Shown: positions 41,218 to 50,627 of the stretch, piece by piece
Position numbering within the stretch: the first letter of the stretch is position 1
Layout: each line of letters starts with the position of its first letter
Assembly: GCF_020297055.1 (NCBI RefSeq)
Contig: NZ_JAIXCQ010000015.1
Location: 16,521-80,520, forward strand
Source of the DNA: Isoptericola luteus
Lineage (GTDB): Bacteria; Actinomycetota; Actinomycetes; Actinomycetales; Cellulomonadaceae
Reading direction: 5' to 3'
DNA length: 64,000 bases
Notes under the pieces: generated by a model
Databases searched by the model: none
Told to the model about the DNA's origin: nothing
Seen by the model: the letters and a program-made list of their open reading frames with translations, nothing else
Translations under genes and position numbers: made by a program

Positions 41218-41521
41218 CGGGTCCAGCGGGCGTTCCAGCGCCGGCACTCCGCCCTCGACTGGCTGACACCCGTGTAATCCGAGACCTCGGTGCGATCACG
41301 CGGCCTAGATTCCAGCTTGCTGAGTTCACGGAAGGTGGGGGTACACGATGTCGCGGCTAAGCCAGGAGGCTGGCGGGTTACGGGTGCCTTTGGCGTCCGA
41401 TCACACACGGATCACACACGAGAACGCGAAACGGCGGCTGACGCTGCGCAACGTCGAAAGACGTTCGCGCAGGTCAGCCGCCGTTTCAGGCGACCTCAGC
41501 AGGGGCTACAAAACCCGTCTG
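41218..41521. other. Intergenic region between cassette and glnA1
   Basis: No intact gene is seen. The left half may hold the cassette promoter or the lost 5' part of the 43-residue frame. The right half is repeat R2 with the glnA1 terminator hairpin, and ahead of it a tandem pair of GATCACACAC (41399-41418). Confidence 0.5.
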
Positions 41522-41524
41522 TCA
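41398..41524. repeat. Island repeat R2 at the glnA1 3' end
   Basis: Its left 33 bases match R3 (35625-35657) and its remaining 105 bases align with R1 (37095-37194). The right end includes the stop codon of glnA1 (TGA, 41524-41522). Related copies on both sides of the island and next to the IS make it a candidate boundary or attachment sequence. Confidence 0.7.
41428..41487 (-). terminator. glnA1 terminator hairpin
   Basis: GAAACGGCGGCTGAC (41428-41442) pairs perfectly with GTCAGCCGCCGTTTC (41473-41487). Inside, AACGTC-GAAA-GACGTT closes the loop, making an almost continuous 60-base hairpin. It stands 34 bases after the glnA1 stop on the minus strand. Confidence 0.75.
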
Positions 41525-42946
41525 GATGTCGTAGTAGAGCTCGAACTCGTGCGGGTGCGGGCGCAGGCGGATGGGGTCGATCTCGTTGCTGCGCTTGTAG
41601 TCGATCCAGGTGGCGATGAGGTCCTCGGAGAAGACGTCGCCCTGGGTCAGGAACTCGTGGTCGCGCTCGAGGTTGTCCAGAGCCTCCTCGAGGGACGCAG
41701 GCACCTGGGCGATCTGCGCGTGCTCCTCGGGGGGCAGCTCGTACAGGTCCTTGTCGATCGGCGCCGGCGGCTCGATGCGGTTCTTGATGCCGTCGATGCC
41801 CGCGAGGAGCTGCGCGGCGAACGCGAGGTAGGGGTTCGCCGTCGGGTCCGGCACGCGGAACTCGACGCGCTTCGCCTTGGGCGACGAACCGGTGACCGGG
41901 ATGCGGATGCACGCGGAGCGGTTGCGAGCCGAGTAGACGAGGTTGACGGGGGCCTCGTAGCCCGGGACGAGGCGGCGGTAGGAGTTCACCGACGGGTTGG
42001 TGAAGGCCAGCAGCGACGGCGCGTGCTTGAGCAGGCCGCCGATGTACCAGCGGGCTGTGTCGGACAGGCCGCCGTAGCCCTTCTCGTCGTAGAACAGGGG
42101 CTCACCGTTCAGCCACAGCGACTGGTGCGAGTGCATGCCCGAGCCGTTGTCGCCGAAGATCGGCTTCGGCATGAACGTGACGGTCTTGCCGGCCTGCCAG
42201 GCGACGTTCTTGATGACGTACTTGAACTTCATCAGGTCGTCGGCCGAGTGCATCAGCGTGTTGAAGCGGTAGTTGATCTCCTGCTGGCCGGCGGTGCCCA
42301 CCTCGTGGTGCGCGCGCTCGACGTCGAGGCCGACCTGGGCGAGCACGGCGCACATCTCGTCGCGCAGGTCGGCGAACTGGTCGTTGGGGGAGACGGGGAA
42401 GTAGCCGCCCTTGAACCGGGTCTTGTACCCGAGGTTGCCACCCTCCTCCTCGCGCCCGGTGTTCCACGCGGCCTCGACGGAGTCCAGGTGGAAGAAGCTC
42501 TCGTTCGCCGCGGTCTTGAAGCGCACGTCGTCGAACACGTAGAACTCGGCCTCGGGGGCGAAGAACGCGGTGTCGGCGATGCCGGTCGACTTCAGGTACG
42601 CCTCGGCCTTGGCCGCGATGGTGCGGGGGTCGCGGGAGTACGGCTCGTCCGTGAACGGGTCCACGATCGAGAAGTTCATGATCAGCGTCTTGCGCTTGCG
42701 GAACGGGTCCAGGTACGCCGTCGTGACGTCGGGGACCAGCTTCATGTCGGACTCGTGGATCGCCTGGAACCCGCGGATCGACGATCCGTCGAACATCAGG
42801 CCGTCGGTGAAGGAGTCCTCGGAGAACTGCTCCGTCGGGATGTTGAAGTGCTGCATCACGCCCGGCAGGTCGATGAACCGGACGTCGATGAACTCCACCC
42901 CCTCACGACGGGTGTAGGCGATGGCCTCGTCGGCGTTGGTGAACAT
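41522..42946 (-). CDS. glnA1: Glutamine synthetase type I, main enzyme
   Basis: A 474-residue glutamine synthetase of standard length, the ammonium-assimilating dodecamer. It shows [18 protein letters not shown] (about residues 52-69), [18 protein letters not shown] (about 258-275), [17 protein letters not shown] (about 316-332) and the GlnE adenylylation loop [13 protein letters not shown] with its tyrosine near residue 401. AAGGAGCG precedes the ATG at 42946. A two-box GlnR operator lies about 70-110 bases upstream. Control is therefore both transcriptional (GlnR) and post-translational (GlnE). Confidence 0.97.
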   Translation of the reverse strand: MFTNADEAIAYTRREGVEFIDVRFIDLPGVMQHFNIPTEQFSEDSFTDGLMFDGSSIRGFQAIHESDMKLVPDVTTAYLDPFRKRKTLIMNFSIVDPFTDEPYSRDPRTIAAKAEAYLKSTGIADTAFFAPEAEFYVFDDVRFKTAANESFFHLDSVEAAWNTGREEEGGNLGYKTRFKGGYFPVSPNDQFADLRDEMCAVLAQVGLDVERAHHEVGTAGQQEINYRFNTLMHSADDLMKFKYVIKNVAWQAGKTVTFMPKPIFGDNGSGMHSHQSLWLNGEPLFYDEKGYGGLSDTARWYIGGLLKHAPSLLAFTNPSVNSYRRLVPGYEAPVNLVYSARNRSACIRIPVTGSSPKAKRVEFRVPDPTANPYLAFAAQLLAGIDGIKNRIEPPAPIDKDLYELPPEEHAQIAQVPASLEEALDNLERDHEFLTQGDVFSEDLIATWIDYKRSNEIDPIRLRPHPHEFELYYDI

Positions 42947-43017
42947 TCGTGCGCTCCTTGCTCTGACGTACCCGGGGAGGGGCCGGTGCTCGGCGTGCAC
43001 GACGCTAGAGGTGGGGC

Positions 43018-43055
43018 GTTTCTCTGGCGTGCCGCCCATGTTTCGTGCACGTTAC
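43018..43055 (-). promoter_or_regulatory. Two-box GlnR operator upstream of glnA1
   Basis: Read on the minus strand: GTAAC-N6-GAAAC-N6-GGCAC-N6-GAAAC, with units at 43055-43051, 43044-43040, 43033-43029 and 43022-43018. This is the actinobacterial GlnR layout (gTnAc-n6-GaAAc repeated with a 22-base period). The first box is perfect; the second has one weak half-site. It lies 72-109 bases upstream of the glnA1 start. Confidence 0.75.
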
Positions 43056-43117
43056 GTAGACGTCGCTGCCGGCGCCTGCCGTGAGGGATGCACCGCGAGG
43101 AACGTACCCTGGGTCGC

Positions 43118-43582
43118 ATGGCATCGCGCGAGGACATGGGGTCGTGGCTCGAAGGGGGAGCGGCCGACAGGTCCGGACCGTCGAGCGCGGAGCGTCTCGG
43201 GCTCCCAGGCGAGGGGCACGGGTCGCCGGCGAGGGTCGGACGGCGGGTCGTCGCGCTGGTGATCGACTGGGCCGTCGCGAGCCTGGTCGCGTTCCTCCTC
43301 ACCAACCCGGGCTCCTGGTCGGACATGAGCTCCTGGGCGCCGCTCCTCGTCTTCGCAGTCGAGAACGTGCTCCTCGTGAGCACGGCGGGCTTCACGGTCG
43401 GGCACCGGCTCCTGGGGCTGCAGGTGCGGGTCCTGGGTGCCCCCGAGGGCACGTACGTCGGCTTCGCGCGCGGCGCGGTCCGCACGCTGCTGCTGTGCCT
43501 GGTCATCCCCGCCGTGGTGTGGGGCAACGACGGGCGTGGCCTGCACGACCGTGCCGCCGGCACCGTCATCGTGCGCCGCTGA
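43118..43582 (+). CDS. RDD family membrane protein
   Basis: A 154-residue protein with an N-terminal soluble stretch and three hydrophobic segments (VVALVIDWAVASLVAFLL, WAPLLVFAVENVLLVSTAGF, VRTLLLCLVIPAVVW). The RDD signature shows as ARVGRRVVALVIDWA and FTVGHRLLGLQVRVL, ending LHDRAAGTVIV. Function unknown; the position between glnA1 and DUF4191 is conserved in mycobacteria. Confidence 0.88.
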   Translation: MASREDMGSWLEGGAADRSGPSSAERLGLPGEGHGSPARVGRRVVALVIDWAVASLVAFLLTNPGSWSDMSSWAPLLVFAVENVLLVSTAGFTVGHRLLGLQVRVLGAPEGTYVGFARGAVRTLLLCLVIPAVVWGNDGRGLHDRAAGTVIVRR

Positions 43583-43628
43583 GCCCGGCCCCGCTGAGGC
43601 TCCCGTCGATGACGCACCAGAGCTGAGA

Positions 43629-43675
43629 ACGCACGAGAGCCCCGGCACCGTGACGGTGCCGGGGCTCTCGTGCGT
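43629..43675. terminator. Strong bidirectional terminator
   Basis: GCACGAGAGCCCCGGCACC (43631-43649) pairs perfectly with 43655-43673; two more pairs extend the stem to 21 bp with a 5-base loop. It lies between the convergent RDD and DUF4191 genes. Confidence 0.9.
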
Positions 43676-43693
43676 GCCTGCAGGGCGGGTGGC

Positions 43694-44440
43694 TCAGCGG
43701 CCGCGCATGCCCTTGCGGTCGGGGCGGGCCTTCATGGGGTCGACGCCCTTGGGGATCGGCAGCCGCGCGCCACCGAGGGACTTGAGGCGCTTCTTGACCT
43801 GGTCGGTCTCCGGGCGGGTGAGCTTGCGCTTGAGCTTCTGCACCTGGCGGGCGACCTTGGGCAGCGGGGTCTGCCCGGCCTCGTCGCCCACCTGGATGAG
43901 GGTGATCGGCACGTTGGGCAGGATGCGAGCCACCTTGCGGCGCTCGTCGTCCAGCAGGCGCTGCACGCGGTGCGAGGGACCCTCGCTGACGAGCACGACG
44001 CCCGGGCGCCCGACGCCGCGGAACACGAAGTCCTGCGTGCGCGGGTTGATGGCGATGGGCTCGTCGCCGAACTCCCACCCGCCGCGCACCGTGCCGAGGG
44101 CGGCGCGCGCCGCGCCGGGCTGACCGGCGATCTGCGTGTACGCGGCCTTCTCGGCCTTGCGGGTCAGCGTGAACATGGCGCCGAGCAGGGCGAACGGGAT
44201 GCCGAGGACGACCCAGTACAGGATCTTGAACCCCGTCGGGACGTCGAGCAGCAGCACGATCACGCCGACCACGGCGAGGATGCCGACGAAGACGCCGAGG
44301 ATGAGCCATGTGGCGCTCGGGTCCTGCTTGCGCGTCATCTGGTACGCGGCCCACACCTGGTGGTACCAGCGCTGCTTGCGGGGCTTCTTCTGCTTGCCGG
44401 TGGCGTCGGGCGCGTCGGCGTCGGGCTTCGTGCGGGCCAT
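43694..44440 (-). CDS. DUF4191 membrane protein
   Basis: A 248-residue protein with a basic N terminus (KQKKPRKQRWYHQVWAAYQM), two adjacent membrane helices (WLILGVFVGILAVVGVIVLL and GFKILYWVVLGIPFALLGAM) and a long cytosolic part with VGRPGVVLVSEGPSHRVQRL. It is the actinobacterial DUF4191 family (Rv2219 in M. tuberculosis), always near lipA. Function unknown. It lies 74 bases downstream of lipA with a hairpin in between. Confidence 0.9.
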   Translation of the reverse strand: MARTKPDADAPDATGKQKKPRKQRWYHQVWAAYQMTRKQDPSATWLILGVFVGILAVVGVIVLLLDVPTGFKILYWVVLGIPFALLGAMFTLTRKAEKAAYTQIAGQPGAARAALGTVRGGWEFGDEPIAINPRTQDFVFRGVGRPGVVLVSEGPSHRVQRLLDDERRKVARILPNVPITLIQVGDEAGQTPLPKVARQVQKLKRKLTRPETDQVKKRLKSLGGARLPIPKGVDPMKARPDRKGMRGR

Positions 44441-44463
44441 GGTCGTCCAGTCTAGTGGTGCAG

Positions 44464-44503
44464 CGAGAGCGCCGGAACCGCAATACGGTCCCGGCGCCTC
44501 TCG
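44464..44503 (-). terminator. Hairpin after lipA
   Basis: CGAGAGCGCCGGAACCG (44464-44480) pairs with CGGTCCCGGCGCCTCTCG (44486-44503) with two small interruptions. It lies 11 bases downstream of the lipA stop and may terminate or attenuate transcription into the DUF4191 gene. Confidence 0.65.
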
Positions 44504-44514
44504 GATGGTCAGGA

Positions 44515-45525
44515 TCAGCGGGCGGTGCGTCCGAGCACGCTCGCTGCCTCCTGGCGCGACGTGGTCGGCTCCGCGAGGTGCGCGAGCGAGTCAGGGATCG
44601 GCAGGCCTCGACGGGTCATGGCCTGACCCCACAGCCGCCCGGCGCGGTACGACGACCGCACCAGCGGCCCGGCCATGACGCCCAGGAACCCCATCTCGGT
44701 GGCGGCGTCGGACAGCTCGACGAACTCCTCCGGCCGCACCCAGCGGTCCACGGGGTGGTGGCGCAGGGACGGGCGGAGGTACTGGGTGATGGTGACGAGG
44801 TCGCACCCGGCGTCGTGCAGGTCCGCGAGCGCGGCCTTGGACTCCTCGATCGTCTCTCCCATGCCCAGGATGAGGTTGGACTTGGTCACCAGACCGGCCT
44901 CGCGCGCCCGCGTGATCACGGACAGCGACCGGTCGTAGCGGAAGCCGGGACGGATCTGCTTGAAGATGCGCGGCACGGTCTCGACGTTGTGCGCGAGCAC
45001 CTCGGGACGCGACTCGTTGACCTGGTCCAGCAGCTCGGGGATCGCGTTGAAGTCCGGGATGAGGAGCTCGACGCCGGTGCCCGGGTTCAGGGCGTGGATC
45101 TGGCGCACCGTCTCGGCGTACAGCCAGGCGCCGCCGTCGGCCAGGTCGTCACGCGCGACGCCCGTGATGGTCGAGTACTTCAGGCCCATGGTGCGCACGG
45201 ACTCCGCGACACGACGCGGCTCGTCGGCGTCGAAGTCGGCCGGCTTGCCGGTGTCGATCTGGCAGAAGTCGCAGCGACGCGTGCACTGGTCGCCGCCGAT
45301 GAGGAACGTGGCCTCGCGGTCCTCCCAGCACTCGAAGATGTTGGGACAGCCCGCCTCCTCGCAGACCGTGTGCAGGCCCTCACCCTTGACCAGGCCCTTG
45401 AGCTCCCGGTACTCGGGCCCCATCACGGCCTTCGTCTTGATCCACTCGGGCTTCTTCTCGATGGGGGTGGCGGCGTTGCGGGCCTCGACCCGCAGCATGC
45501 GGCGGCCCTCTGGTGCGATCGTCAC
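44515..45525 (-). CDS. lipA: Lipoyl synthase
   Basis: A 336-residue radical-SAM enzyme that inserts two sulfurs into protein-bound octanoyl groups. Both iron-sulfur sites are visible: the auxiliary cluster cysteines in [12 protein letters not shown] (C-x4-C-x5-C) and the radical-SAM cluster in [11 protein letters not shown] (C-x3-C-x2-C), plus the C-terminal RSSYRAG serine ligand. The GTG at 45525 gives the normal length. The partner gene lipB and the client sucB lie in the same 10 kb. Confidence 0.97.
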   Translation of the reverse strand: MTIAPEGRRMLRVEARNAATPIEKKPEWIKTKAVMGPEYRELKGLVKGEGLHTVCEEAGCPNIFECWEDREATFLIGGDQCTRRCDFCQIDTGKPADFDADEPRRVAESVRTMGLKYSTITGVARDDLADGGAWLYAETVRQIHALNPGTGVELLIPDFNAIPELLDQVNESRPEVLAHNVETVPRIFKQIRPGFRYDRSLSVITRAREAGLVTKSNLILGMGETIEESKAALADLHDAGCDLVTITQYLRPSLRHHPVDRWVRPEEFVELSDAATEMGFLGVMAGPLVRSSYRAGRLWGQAMTRRGLPIPDSLAHLAEPTTSRQEAASVLGRTAR

Positions 45526-45613
45526 GGGTGTCTCCCGGTCGTCGTCGAGCAGGTGGGACGCCCGGTCGTGACCGGGCCTGGGCGGCGCGGTTCCCGCGCC
45601 GGACCTGGTCAGA

Positions 45614-46945
45614 CTACGGGAGGGGCGCGGGTGCCCGCCGCTGCGTTCCCAGCCCTCGGACGTGACCTGTGCCACCCCGGCGGAGCAGGACGCCGACGAC
45701 GAGGAGGGTGCCCGCCGCGAGGGCGGGGACGGCGAACGCGGCGGGGACGCCGAGGGCGCTGACCTGGCCCGTAACGGCCGCGCCGATCGCGACGCCCACG
45801 ACGTTGGCGCTCGCGACGAGCGTCATGGCTGCCGCGGTACGGGCGGCCGGGGCGCGCTCGGAGGCCACGGTGAACACCGTGACCATGACTGGCCCCACGA
45901 ACAGTCCCGCGACGGCGAGCCCCGGCGTGACAGCGGCGAGCGAACCCGTCGCGGCCAGCGGTACCAGCACCGCGAAGCAGACCGTGAGCCCCGTGGCGAA
46001 GCCGACCCATCGGGCCGGCTGGCTCCACCCGGCCGGCAGCGCTACGACGGCCAGCGCCGTGGCCGCCGAGCCCACGCCCATGACGGCGTACAGGAGGCCA
46101 CCCAGGCCGGGCTGGCCGATCGAGCTCGTGAACGCGGTCGTCGCCGTCTGCGTGGCGCCGAACAGGACGCCCATGGCGAGCATGCCGGCCAGGGGGACGG
46201 CCTCGGCACGGGCCAGCGCGAGCAGTCCGGCACCGCCGGCGACGGCGGCCGGCGTCGTCCCGCCCGCGGTCGTCGCGTGCGCCTCCCCGACCTGGGCAGC
46301 GGCCCGCGCCGTCGGGTGCAGCGCGAACGCCGTGCCGCCCGCGGCCAGCAGCGCGGCGGCGAGCAGCATCGCGGCGCCCGGGGACGCCGTCGTCGCCAGG
46401 ATGCCCACCAGCGCGGGCCCGAGGACGAAGCCGACCTCGTCCGCGGTGCTCTCGTAGGACATGGCGGCGGACATGGTGCGCGGCCTGCCCTCGGTCAGGC
46501 CGATCCAGCGCACGCGCGCCAGCGGCCCCACCTGGGGGACGCTCGCGCCGGCCAGCGCCGCCGCGAGCAGGACCGGTCCGGTCGAGGGCGTCGCGCCGCT
46601 CGTGCTCGCCGCGACCATGGCGACCAGGGCGAGCGTCGCGATCGGCGTGCAGACCAGGAGCACGACCCGCTGGCCACGCCGGTCGGCGAGCGACCCCTGG
46701 GCGGGGCCGCCCAGGGCCGTGCCCAGCGCGGCTGCGGCGCCGGCGAGGCTGCCCGACGCGACGGAGCCGGTGGCGTCGGTCACGAGCAGCAGCGTGCCGA
46801 TCGTCAGCATCGAGAACGGGAGGCGGGCCGCGAAGGCGATGGGCAGGAACCAGCCGCCGGCGAGGCGAGGAAGCGCTCCGTAGGGGCCGAGCCACGAGGG
46901 CTCGGGCGCGGGCGTGCGCGGGGCGCGCGTGGGGGTGTCGGTCAC
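45614..46945 (-). CDS. MFS transporter
   Basis: A 443-residue major facilitator with about 12 hydrophobic segments, for example [20 protein letters not shown] (helix 1) and the loop 2-3 motif [15 protein letters not shown] (G-x3-D-R-x-G-R-like, about residues 65-79). Substrate unknown; drug or metabolite efflux is likely. Start GTG 46945. It is inserted between lipA and lipB, which adjoin directly in mycobacteria. Confidence 0.85.
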   Translation of the reverse strand: MTDTPTRAPRTPAPEPSWLGPYGALPRLAGGWFLPIAFAARLPFSMLTIGTLLLVTDATGSVASGSLAGAAAALGTALGGPAQGSLADRRGQRVVLLVCTPIATLALVAMVAASTSGATPSTGPVLLAAALAGASVPQVGPLARVRWIGLTEGRPRTMSAAMSYESTADEVGFVLGPALVGILATTASPGAAMLLAAALLAAGGTAFALHPTARAAAQVGEAHATTAGGTTPAAVAGGAGLLALARAEAVPLAGMLAMGVLFGATQTATTAFTSSIGQPGLGGLLYAVMGVGSAATALAVVALPAGWSQPARWVGFATGLTVCFAVLVPLAATGSLAAVTPGLAVAGLFVGPVMVTVFTVASERAPAARTAAAMTLVASANVVGVAIGAAVTGQVSALGVPAAFAVPALAAGTLLVVGVLLRRGGTGHVRGLGTQRRAPAPLP

Positions 46946-47059
46946 AGGGATCCAGGGATGCGGCGATCGCACGCCGACCCACCCGTTCCCGGCGCGCAAC
47001 GAACCCTGGACGCTCAGGATAGCCCGGAGCCCGGCGCGAGAGGCCGGTGGGGTGCCCGG

Positions 47060-47713
47060 TCAGGCGGTGATGCTGGACACGGCGAGCGGCTGGATCCGCA
47101 GCGGCGCGAGGGCGGCGGCGAGCGCCTCGACGAGTGGCCCGGCGGCGTCGGCAGGCTCGATCGCCCGTCCGGTCTCGATGCTCAGGGAGGTGACGTCCGC
47201 GTCCGTGATGCCGCACGGGACGATGGCCTCGAAGCGGCTCAGGTCGGGCGAGCAGTTGAGGGCGAGGCCGTGCATGGTCACGCCCTTGGCCGTGCGCACG
47301 CCGATGGCGCAGACCTTGCGCTCGCGGCGCGTGCCGTCCGTGGCGAGCCAGACGCCGGTGCGCCCCTCCACGCGGATCGTGGCGAGGCCGTAGCTCGCGC
47401 ACACCTGCATCACGGCCTCCTCGAGCGCCCGCACGTACGCGACGACGTCCACCGGCTCCGCGAGGCGGACGATCGGGTACACGACCTGCTGGCCCGGCCC
47501 GTGCCAGGTGATCTTCCCGCCGCGGTCGACGTCGACCACGGGTGTGCCGTCGTCGGGGCGCTCGTCGCGGCGGGTGCGCCGCCCCGCGGTGTACACGCTG
47601 GGGTGCTCGACGACGATCAGGGTGTCGGGGCGCTCGCCCGCGACGACCTCGGCGTGCACCTGGCGTTGCAGCTCCCACGCCTCGTGGTAGTCGGTCAGCC
47701 CCGGCAGCGTCAT
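47060..47713 (-). CDS. lipB: Lipoyl(octanoyl) transferase
   Basis: A 217-residue enzyme that moves octanoate from acyl carrier protein to lipoyl domains. Motifs are [32 protein letters not shown], the lysine of RKVCAIGVR and the catalytic cysteine in [14 protein letters not shown] followed by IVPCGI. The start is ATG 47713 or one of two GTG codons 3 or 9 bases upstream; there is no clear ribosome-binding site. Confidence 0.95.
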   Translation of the reverse strand: MTLPGLTDYHEAWELQRQVHAEVVAGERPDTLIVVEHPSVYTAGRRTRRDERPDDGTPVVDVDRGGKITWHGPGQQVVYPIVRLAEPVDVVAYVRALEEAVMQVCASYGLATIRVEGRTGVWLATDGTRRERKVCAIGVRTAKGVTMHGLALNCSPDLSRFEAIVPCGITDADVTSLSIETGRAIEPADAAGPLVEALAAALAPLRIQPLAVSSITA

Positions 47714-47732
47714 CACGTCCACGTCGTGCAGG

Positions 47733-48224
47733 TTAGTCCTCTGGCGCCCGCGGTGCGCGGTCCGTCTCGCCGTCTGCCGGGACCGCCCGGACCAGGGCGG
47801 CGAGCGCCGCGCGCAGGGCGCCGACCTGGTCGGCGTCGAGCCCTCGCGTGGCGAGGTCCTCCGCGGGCTGCACCCGGCCCGCCTCGGAGGCCGCGTCCCG
47901 CCCGGCCGCGGTGACCGCCACCGTGCGGCGCCGGCGGTCCTCGGGGTCACCGCACCGCGTCACGTAGCCGGAGCGTTCCAGCCGCGCGACGACGCGGCTC
48001 ATCGTCTGCTCGGTCACGCCGTGCAGCCGCGCGAGCTCGCGCTGCGTGCGGGGCCCGACGAGCAGGTGCACGAGAGCCTGGAAGCCTGCATGGTTGAGGT
48101 TCCAGCCGGCCAGGTGGTCGTCCCAGGCGTGCTCGACGCGGCGGGCGACGGTGGACAGCAGGCGCGCCGTCGGCCATCGCGCAGGGTCGGGGCTCGTCGG
48201 GTCGATCGTCGTGCGGTGGGTCAT
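47733..48224 (-). CDS. MarR family transcriptional regulator
   Basis: A 163-residue winged-helix protein: [20 protein letters not shown], the recognition region [20 protein letters not shown] (about residues 65-84), and the wing [20 protein letters not shown] with the D-x-R-D-R-R-like signature. AAGGAGAGCG precedes ATG 48224. It is divergent from the MMPL exporter, with a palindrome across the exporter start codon. Confidence 0.9.
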   Translation of the reverse strand: MTHRTTIDPTSPDPARWPTARLLSTVARRVEHAWDDHLAGWNLNHAGFQALVHLLVGPRTQRELARLHGVTEQTMSRVVARLERSGYVTRCGDPEDRRRRTVAVTAAGRDAASEAGRVQPAEDLATRGLDADQVGALRAALAALVRAVPADGETDRAPRAPED

Positions 48225-48253
48225 CTGGCGCTCTCCTTGTTCCCAGGGCAGGA

Positions 48254-48271
48254 TACTCAGCATGCTGAGCA
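48254..48271. promoter_or_regulatory. Palindrome over the MMPL start codon
   Basis: CTCAGCATGCTGAG (48256-48269) is a perfect 14-base palindrome, extended by one more pair (T48254-A48271). It contains the ATG of the MMPL gene. GATACT at 48252-48257 could be a -10 for a leaderless transcript. It is a likely MarR binding site. Confidence 0.5.
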
Positions 48272-50571
48272 ATCGTCGGTCGGGTCTTCTTCGCGGCCTC
48301 GTCATCCTCGTCGTGATCGGCGTCTGGCTCGTCATCGGCGCGATCGGTGGCCAGGCGCAGGGCAGTCTCGCCGGCGTGCAGAAGAACGACGCCGCCGCGT
48401 TCCTGCCCTCGAACGCCGAGTCCACGCAGGCCGCCGAGCTCGCCGCCGAGTTCACGGACTCCGAGACCCTCCCGGCGCTCGTGGTCACCGAGACCACCGA
48501 CGGCTCCGACCTCACCCCCGACCAGCTCGCGGACGTCAAGGCGTTCGCCGACGCGATCGCCGACGCACCGCTGGAGGGCACGTCGGGCGACGAGCCGAGG
48601 ACGGTCGGCGACGTGAGTGTCGCAGACCCCGTCGTCGTGCCCTCCGAGGACGGGCAGGCGTCGCTCGTCGTCGTGTCCCTGGACGCCTCGGTGGCGTCCG
48701 AGCAGGTCGGCGCCGAGGAGGACCGGATCTCGCAGCTCGCGGTCGACGCGCTGCGTGCGCTCGCGGCCGCCCCGGTGACCGACGGCGGCCTCGCCGCACA
48801 CGGGCTGGAGACCTGGGTGACCGGGCCGGCCGGCTTCGTCGTCGACCTGGTGAACGCGTTCGGCGCGATCGACACCGTGCTGCTGCTCGTGGCGCTCGGA
48901 GCCGTCCTCCTCATCCTCGCGCTCGTCTACCGCTCGCCCTCCCTGCCGTTCATCGTGATCTTCACGGCGGTGTTCGCGCTGAGCCTCGCGGGGCTCGTCG
49001 TGTACAACCTCGCGGCGAACGACGTCCTCGTCCTCAACGGGCAGTCGCAGGGCATCCTGTCGATCCTCGTCGTGGGGGCCTCCGTGGACTACGCGCTGCT
49101 GCTCGTGGCCCGCTATCGAGAGGAGCTGCGCAAGGCGTCGTCCACGTACACCGCGATGCGCCGAGCCCTGCGTGCTTCCATCGAGCCGATCGCCGCCAGC
49201 GCCGGGACCGTCGTCGTCGGCCTGCTCTGCCTGCTGCTGTCCGACCTCGCGTCGAACGCCAGCCTGGGCCCCGTCGCCGCCATCGGCATCGCCGCGTCCT
49301 TCCTGTCGGCGCTGACGCTCCTGCCCGCTCTGCTGCTCATCGGCGGACGGCGGGCCCGGTGGGTGTTCTGGCCCCGGGTGCCGCACGCGAGCGGCAAGCA
49401 CTCCGAGCCCCAGGCCGCCGCCGGGGCCGAGGTGACCGCCGTGATCGAGGACGACAACCACGTCGACGTCGACGGGCACGGCATCTGGTCGCGCGTCGCG
49501 GGCGTCGTCGGACGGCACGACCGCGTCGTCTGGATCGTCACCGCGGTCGTGCTCGCGGCGGGGGCGGCGTTCGTCCCGACCCTGGACGCGAACGGCACGG
49601 GGGACGCCGAGGTCTTCCTCGCCCAGGTCGACTCGGTGGACGGCGAGGAGGCCCTGGGCCGGCACTTCGACGGGATCTCCGCCCAGCCCGTGATCGTCGT
49701 GGCGCCCGAAGGGGACGCCGACGCGGTCGTCGAGGCAGCCGAGGGCACCGACGGCGTCTCGGCCGCGACGGTCGTCACCGACGAGCCGTCGACGGTGCCG
49801 GGCCGCCCGGCGCAGGGCGACCCGCTCGTCGTCGACGGCCAGGTGCGGGTGGACGTGACGACTGACGTGCCCTCGGAGAGCCAGGAGGCGGTCGAGGTGG
49901 TGGCCGACGTGCGCACCGCCGTGCACGGCGTCAGCCCCGAGGCCGTCGTGGGTGGCGCGGCCGCGGAGCGGCTCGACACCCAGCTCGCCGGGGAGCGCGA
50001 CCTGCGCACCATCGTCCCCGTGGTCCTCGTCGTCATCCTGCTGATCCTGATGCTCCTGCTGCGCTCCGTGCTCTCCGCGGTGCTGCTCATGGCGGCCAAC
50101 GTGCTCTCGTTCGGGTTCGCGCTCGGCGTCGCGGCCCTGATGTTCAACCACGTGTTCGACTTCCCCGGCGCCGACCCGGCGGTGCCGCTGTACGCGTTCT
50201 GCTTCCTCGTCGCGCTGGGGGTCGACTACTCGATCTTCCTCATGACGCGCGTCCGCGAGGAGAGCCTCAAGGTCGGCACGCGTCCCGGCGTCCTGCGCGG
50301 GCTGGCCGTCACGGGGTCGGTCATCACGTCCGCGGGCGTCGTCCTCGCGGCGACGTTCGCCGCGCTCGGGGTGATCCCGCTGCTGTTCCTCGCCCAGCTC
50401 GCCTTCGTCGTCGCGTTCGGCGTCCTGGTGGACACCTTCGTGGTGCGCAGCCTCCTGGTCCCCGCGCTCGTGCACGACGTCGGTGACCGGGTGTGGTGGC
50501 CCTCCAAGCTCGCGCGCGGCGTCCGTCCGGAGCGGCCGGAGCCCGCCGAGGCCGGCGTCCACGCGGAGTGA
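48262..50571 (+). CDS. MMPL/RND family transporter
   Basis: A 769-residue membrane exporter with the duplicated MMPL layout: helix 1 (LVILVVIGVWLVIGAIGG, residues 13-30), an outer domain (about 35-200), five helices starting FGAIDTVLLLVALGAVLLIL with GASVDYALLLVARYREE, then a second helix-loop-helices half with ALGVDYSIFLMTRVREE. GVDY/ASVDY and the following R/E residues are the proton-relay type motifs of the family. Substrate unknown (lipid or drug). Probably repressed by the adjacent MarR protein. Confidence 0.92.
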   Translation: MLSNRRSGLLRGLVILVVIGVWLVIGAIGGQAQGSLAGVQKNDAAAFLPSNAESTQAAELAAEFTDSETLPALVVTETTDGSDLTPDQLADVKAFADAIADAPLEGTSGDEPRTVGDVSVADPVVVPSEDGQASLVVVSLDASVASEQVGAEEDRISQLAVDALRALAAAPVTDGGLAAHGLETWVTGPAGFVVDLVNAFGAIDTVLLLVALGAVLLILALVYRSPSLPFIVIFTAVFALSLAGLVVYNLAANDVLVLNGQSQGILSILVVGASVDYALLLVARYREELRKASSTYTAMRRALRASIEPIAASAGTVVVGLLCLLLSDLASNASLGPVAAIGIAASFLSALTLLPALLLIGGRRARWVFWPRVPHASGKHSEPQAAAGAEVTAVIEDDNHVDVDGHGIWSRVAGVVGRHDRVVWIVTAVVLAAGAAFVPTLDANGTGDAEVFLAQVDSVDGEEALGRHFDGISAQPVIVVAPEGDADAVVEAAEGTDGVSAATVVTDEPSTVPGRPAQGDPLVVDGQVRVDVTTDVPSESQEAVEVVADVRTAVHGVSPEAVVGGAAAERLDTQLAGERDLRTIVPVVLVVILLILMLLLRSVLSAVLLMAANVLSFGFALGVAALMFNHVFDFPGADPAVPLYAFCFLVALGVDYSIFLMTRVREESLKVGTRPGVLRGLAVTGSVITSAGVVLAATFAALGVIPLLFLAQLAFVVAFGVLVDTFVVRSLLVPALVHDVGDRVWWPSKLARGVRPERPEPAEAGVHAE

Positions 50572-50627
50572 CGCCGCACCGCGTGGCACCCGGTGGCGCT
50601 CCGCGGCGTGTCGGGCACGATGGGTCC

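Noticed and set aside
45609..47678. A 689-codon open frame on the minus strand and a 750-codon one on the plus strand
   Set aside because: Both are shadows of the MFS and lipB genes, which show real motifs in another frame.
47947..50589. An 880-codon minus-strand frame opposite the MMPL gene
   Set aside because: Its composition is R/H/D/G low-complexity typical of antisense reading; the plus-strand frame has membrane helices and family motifs.
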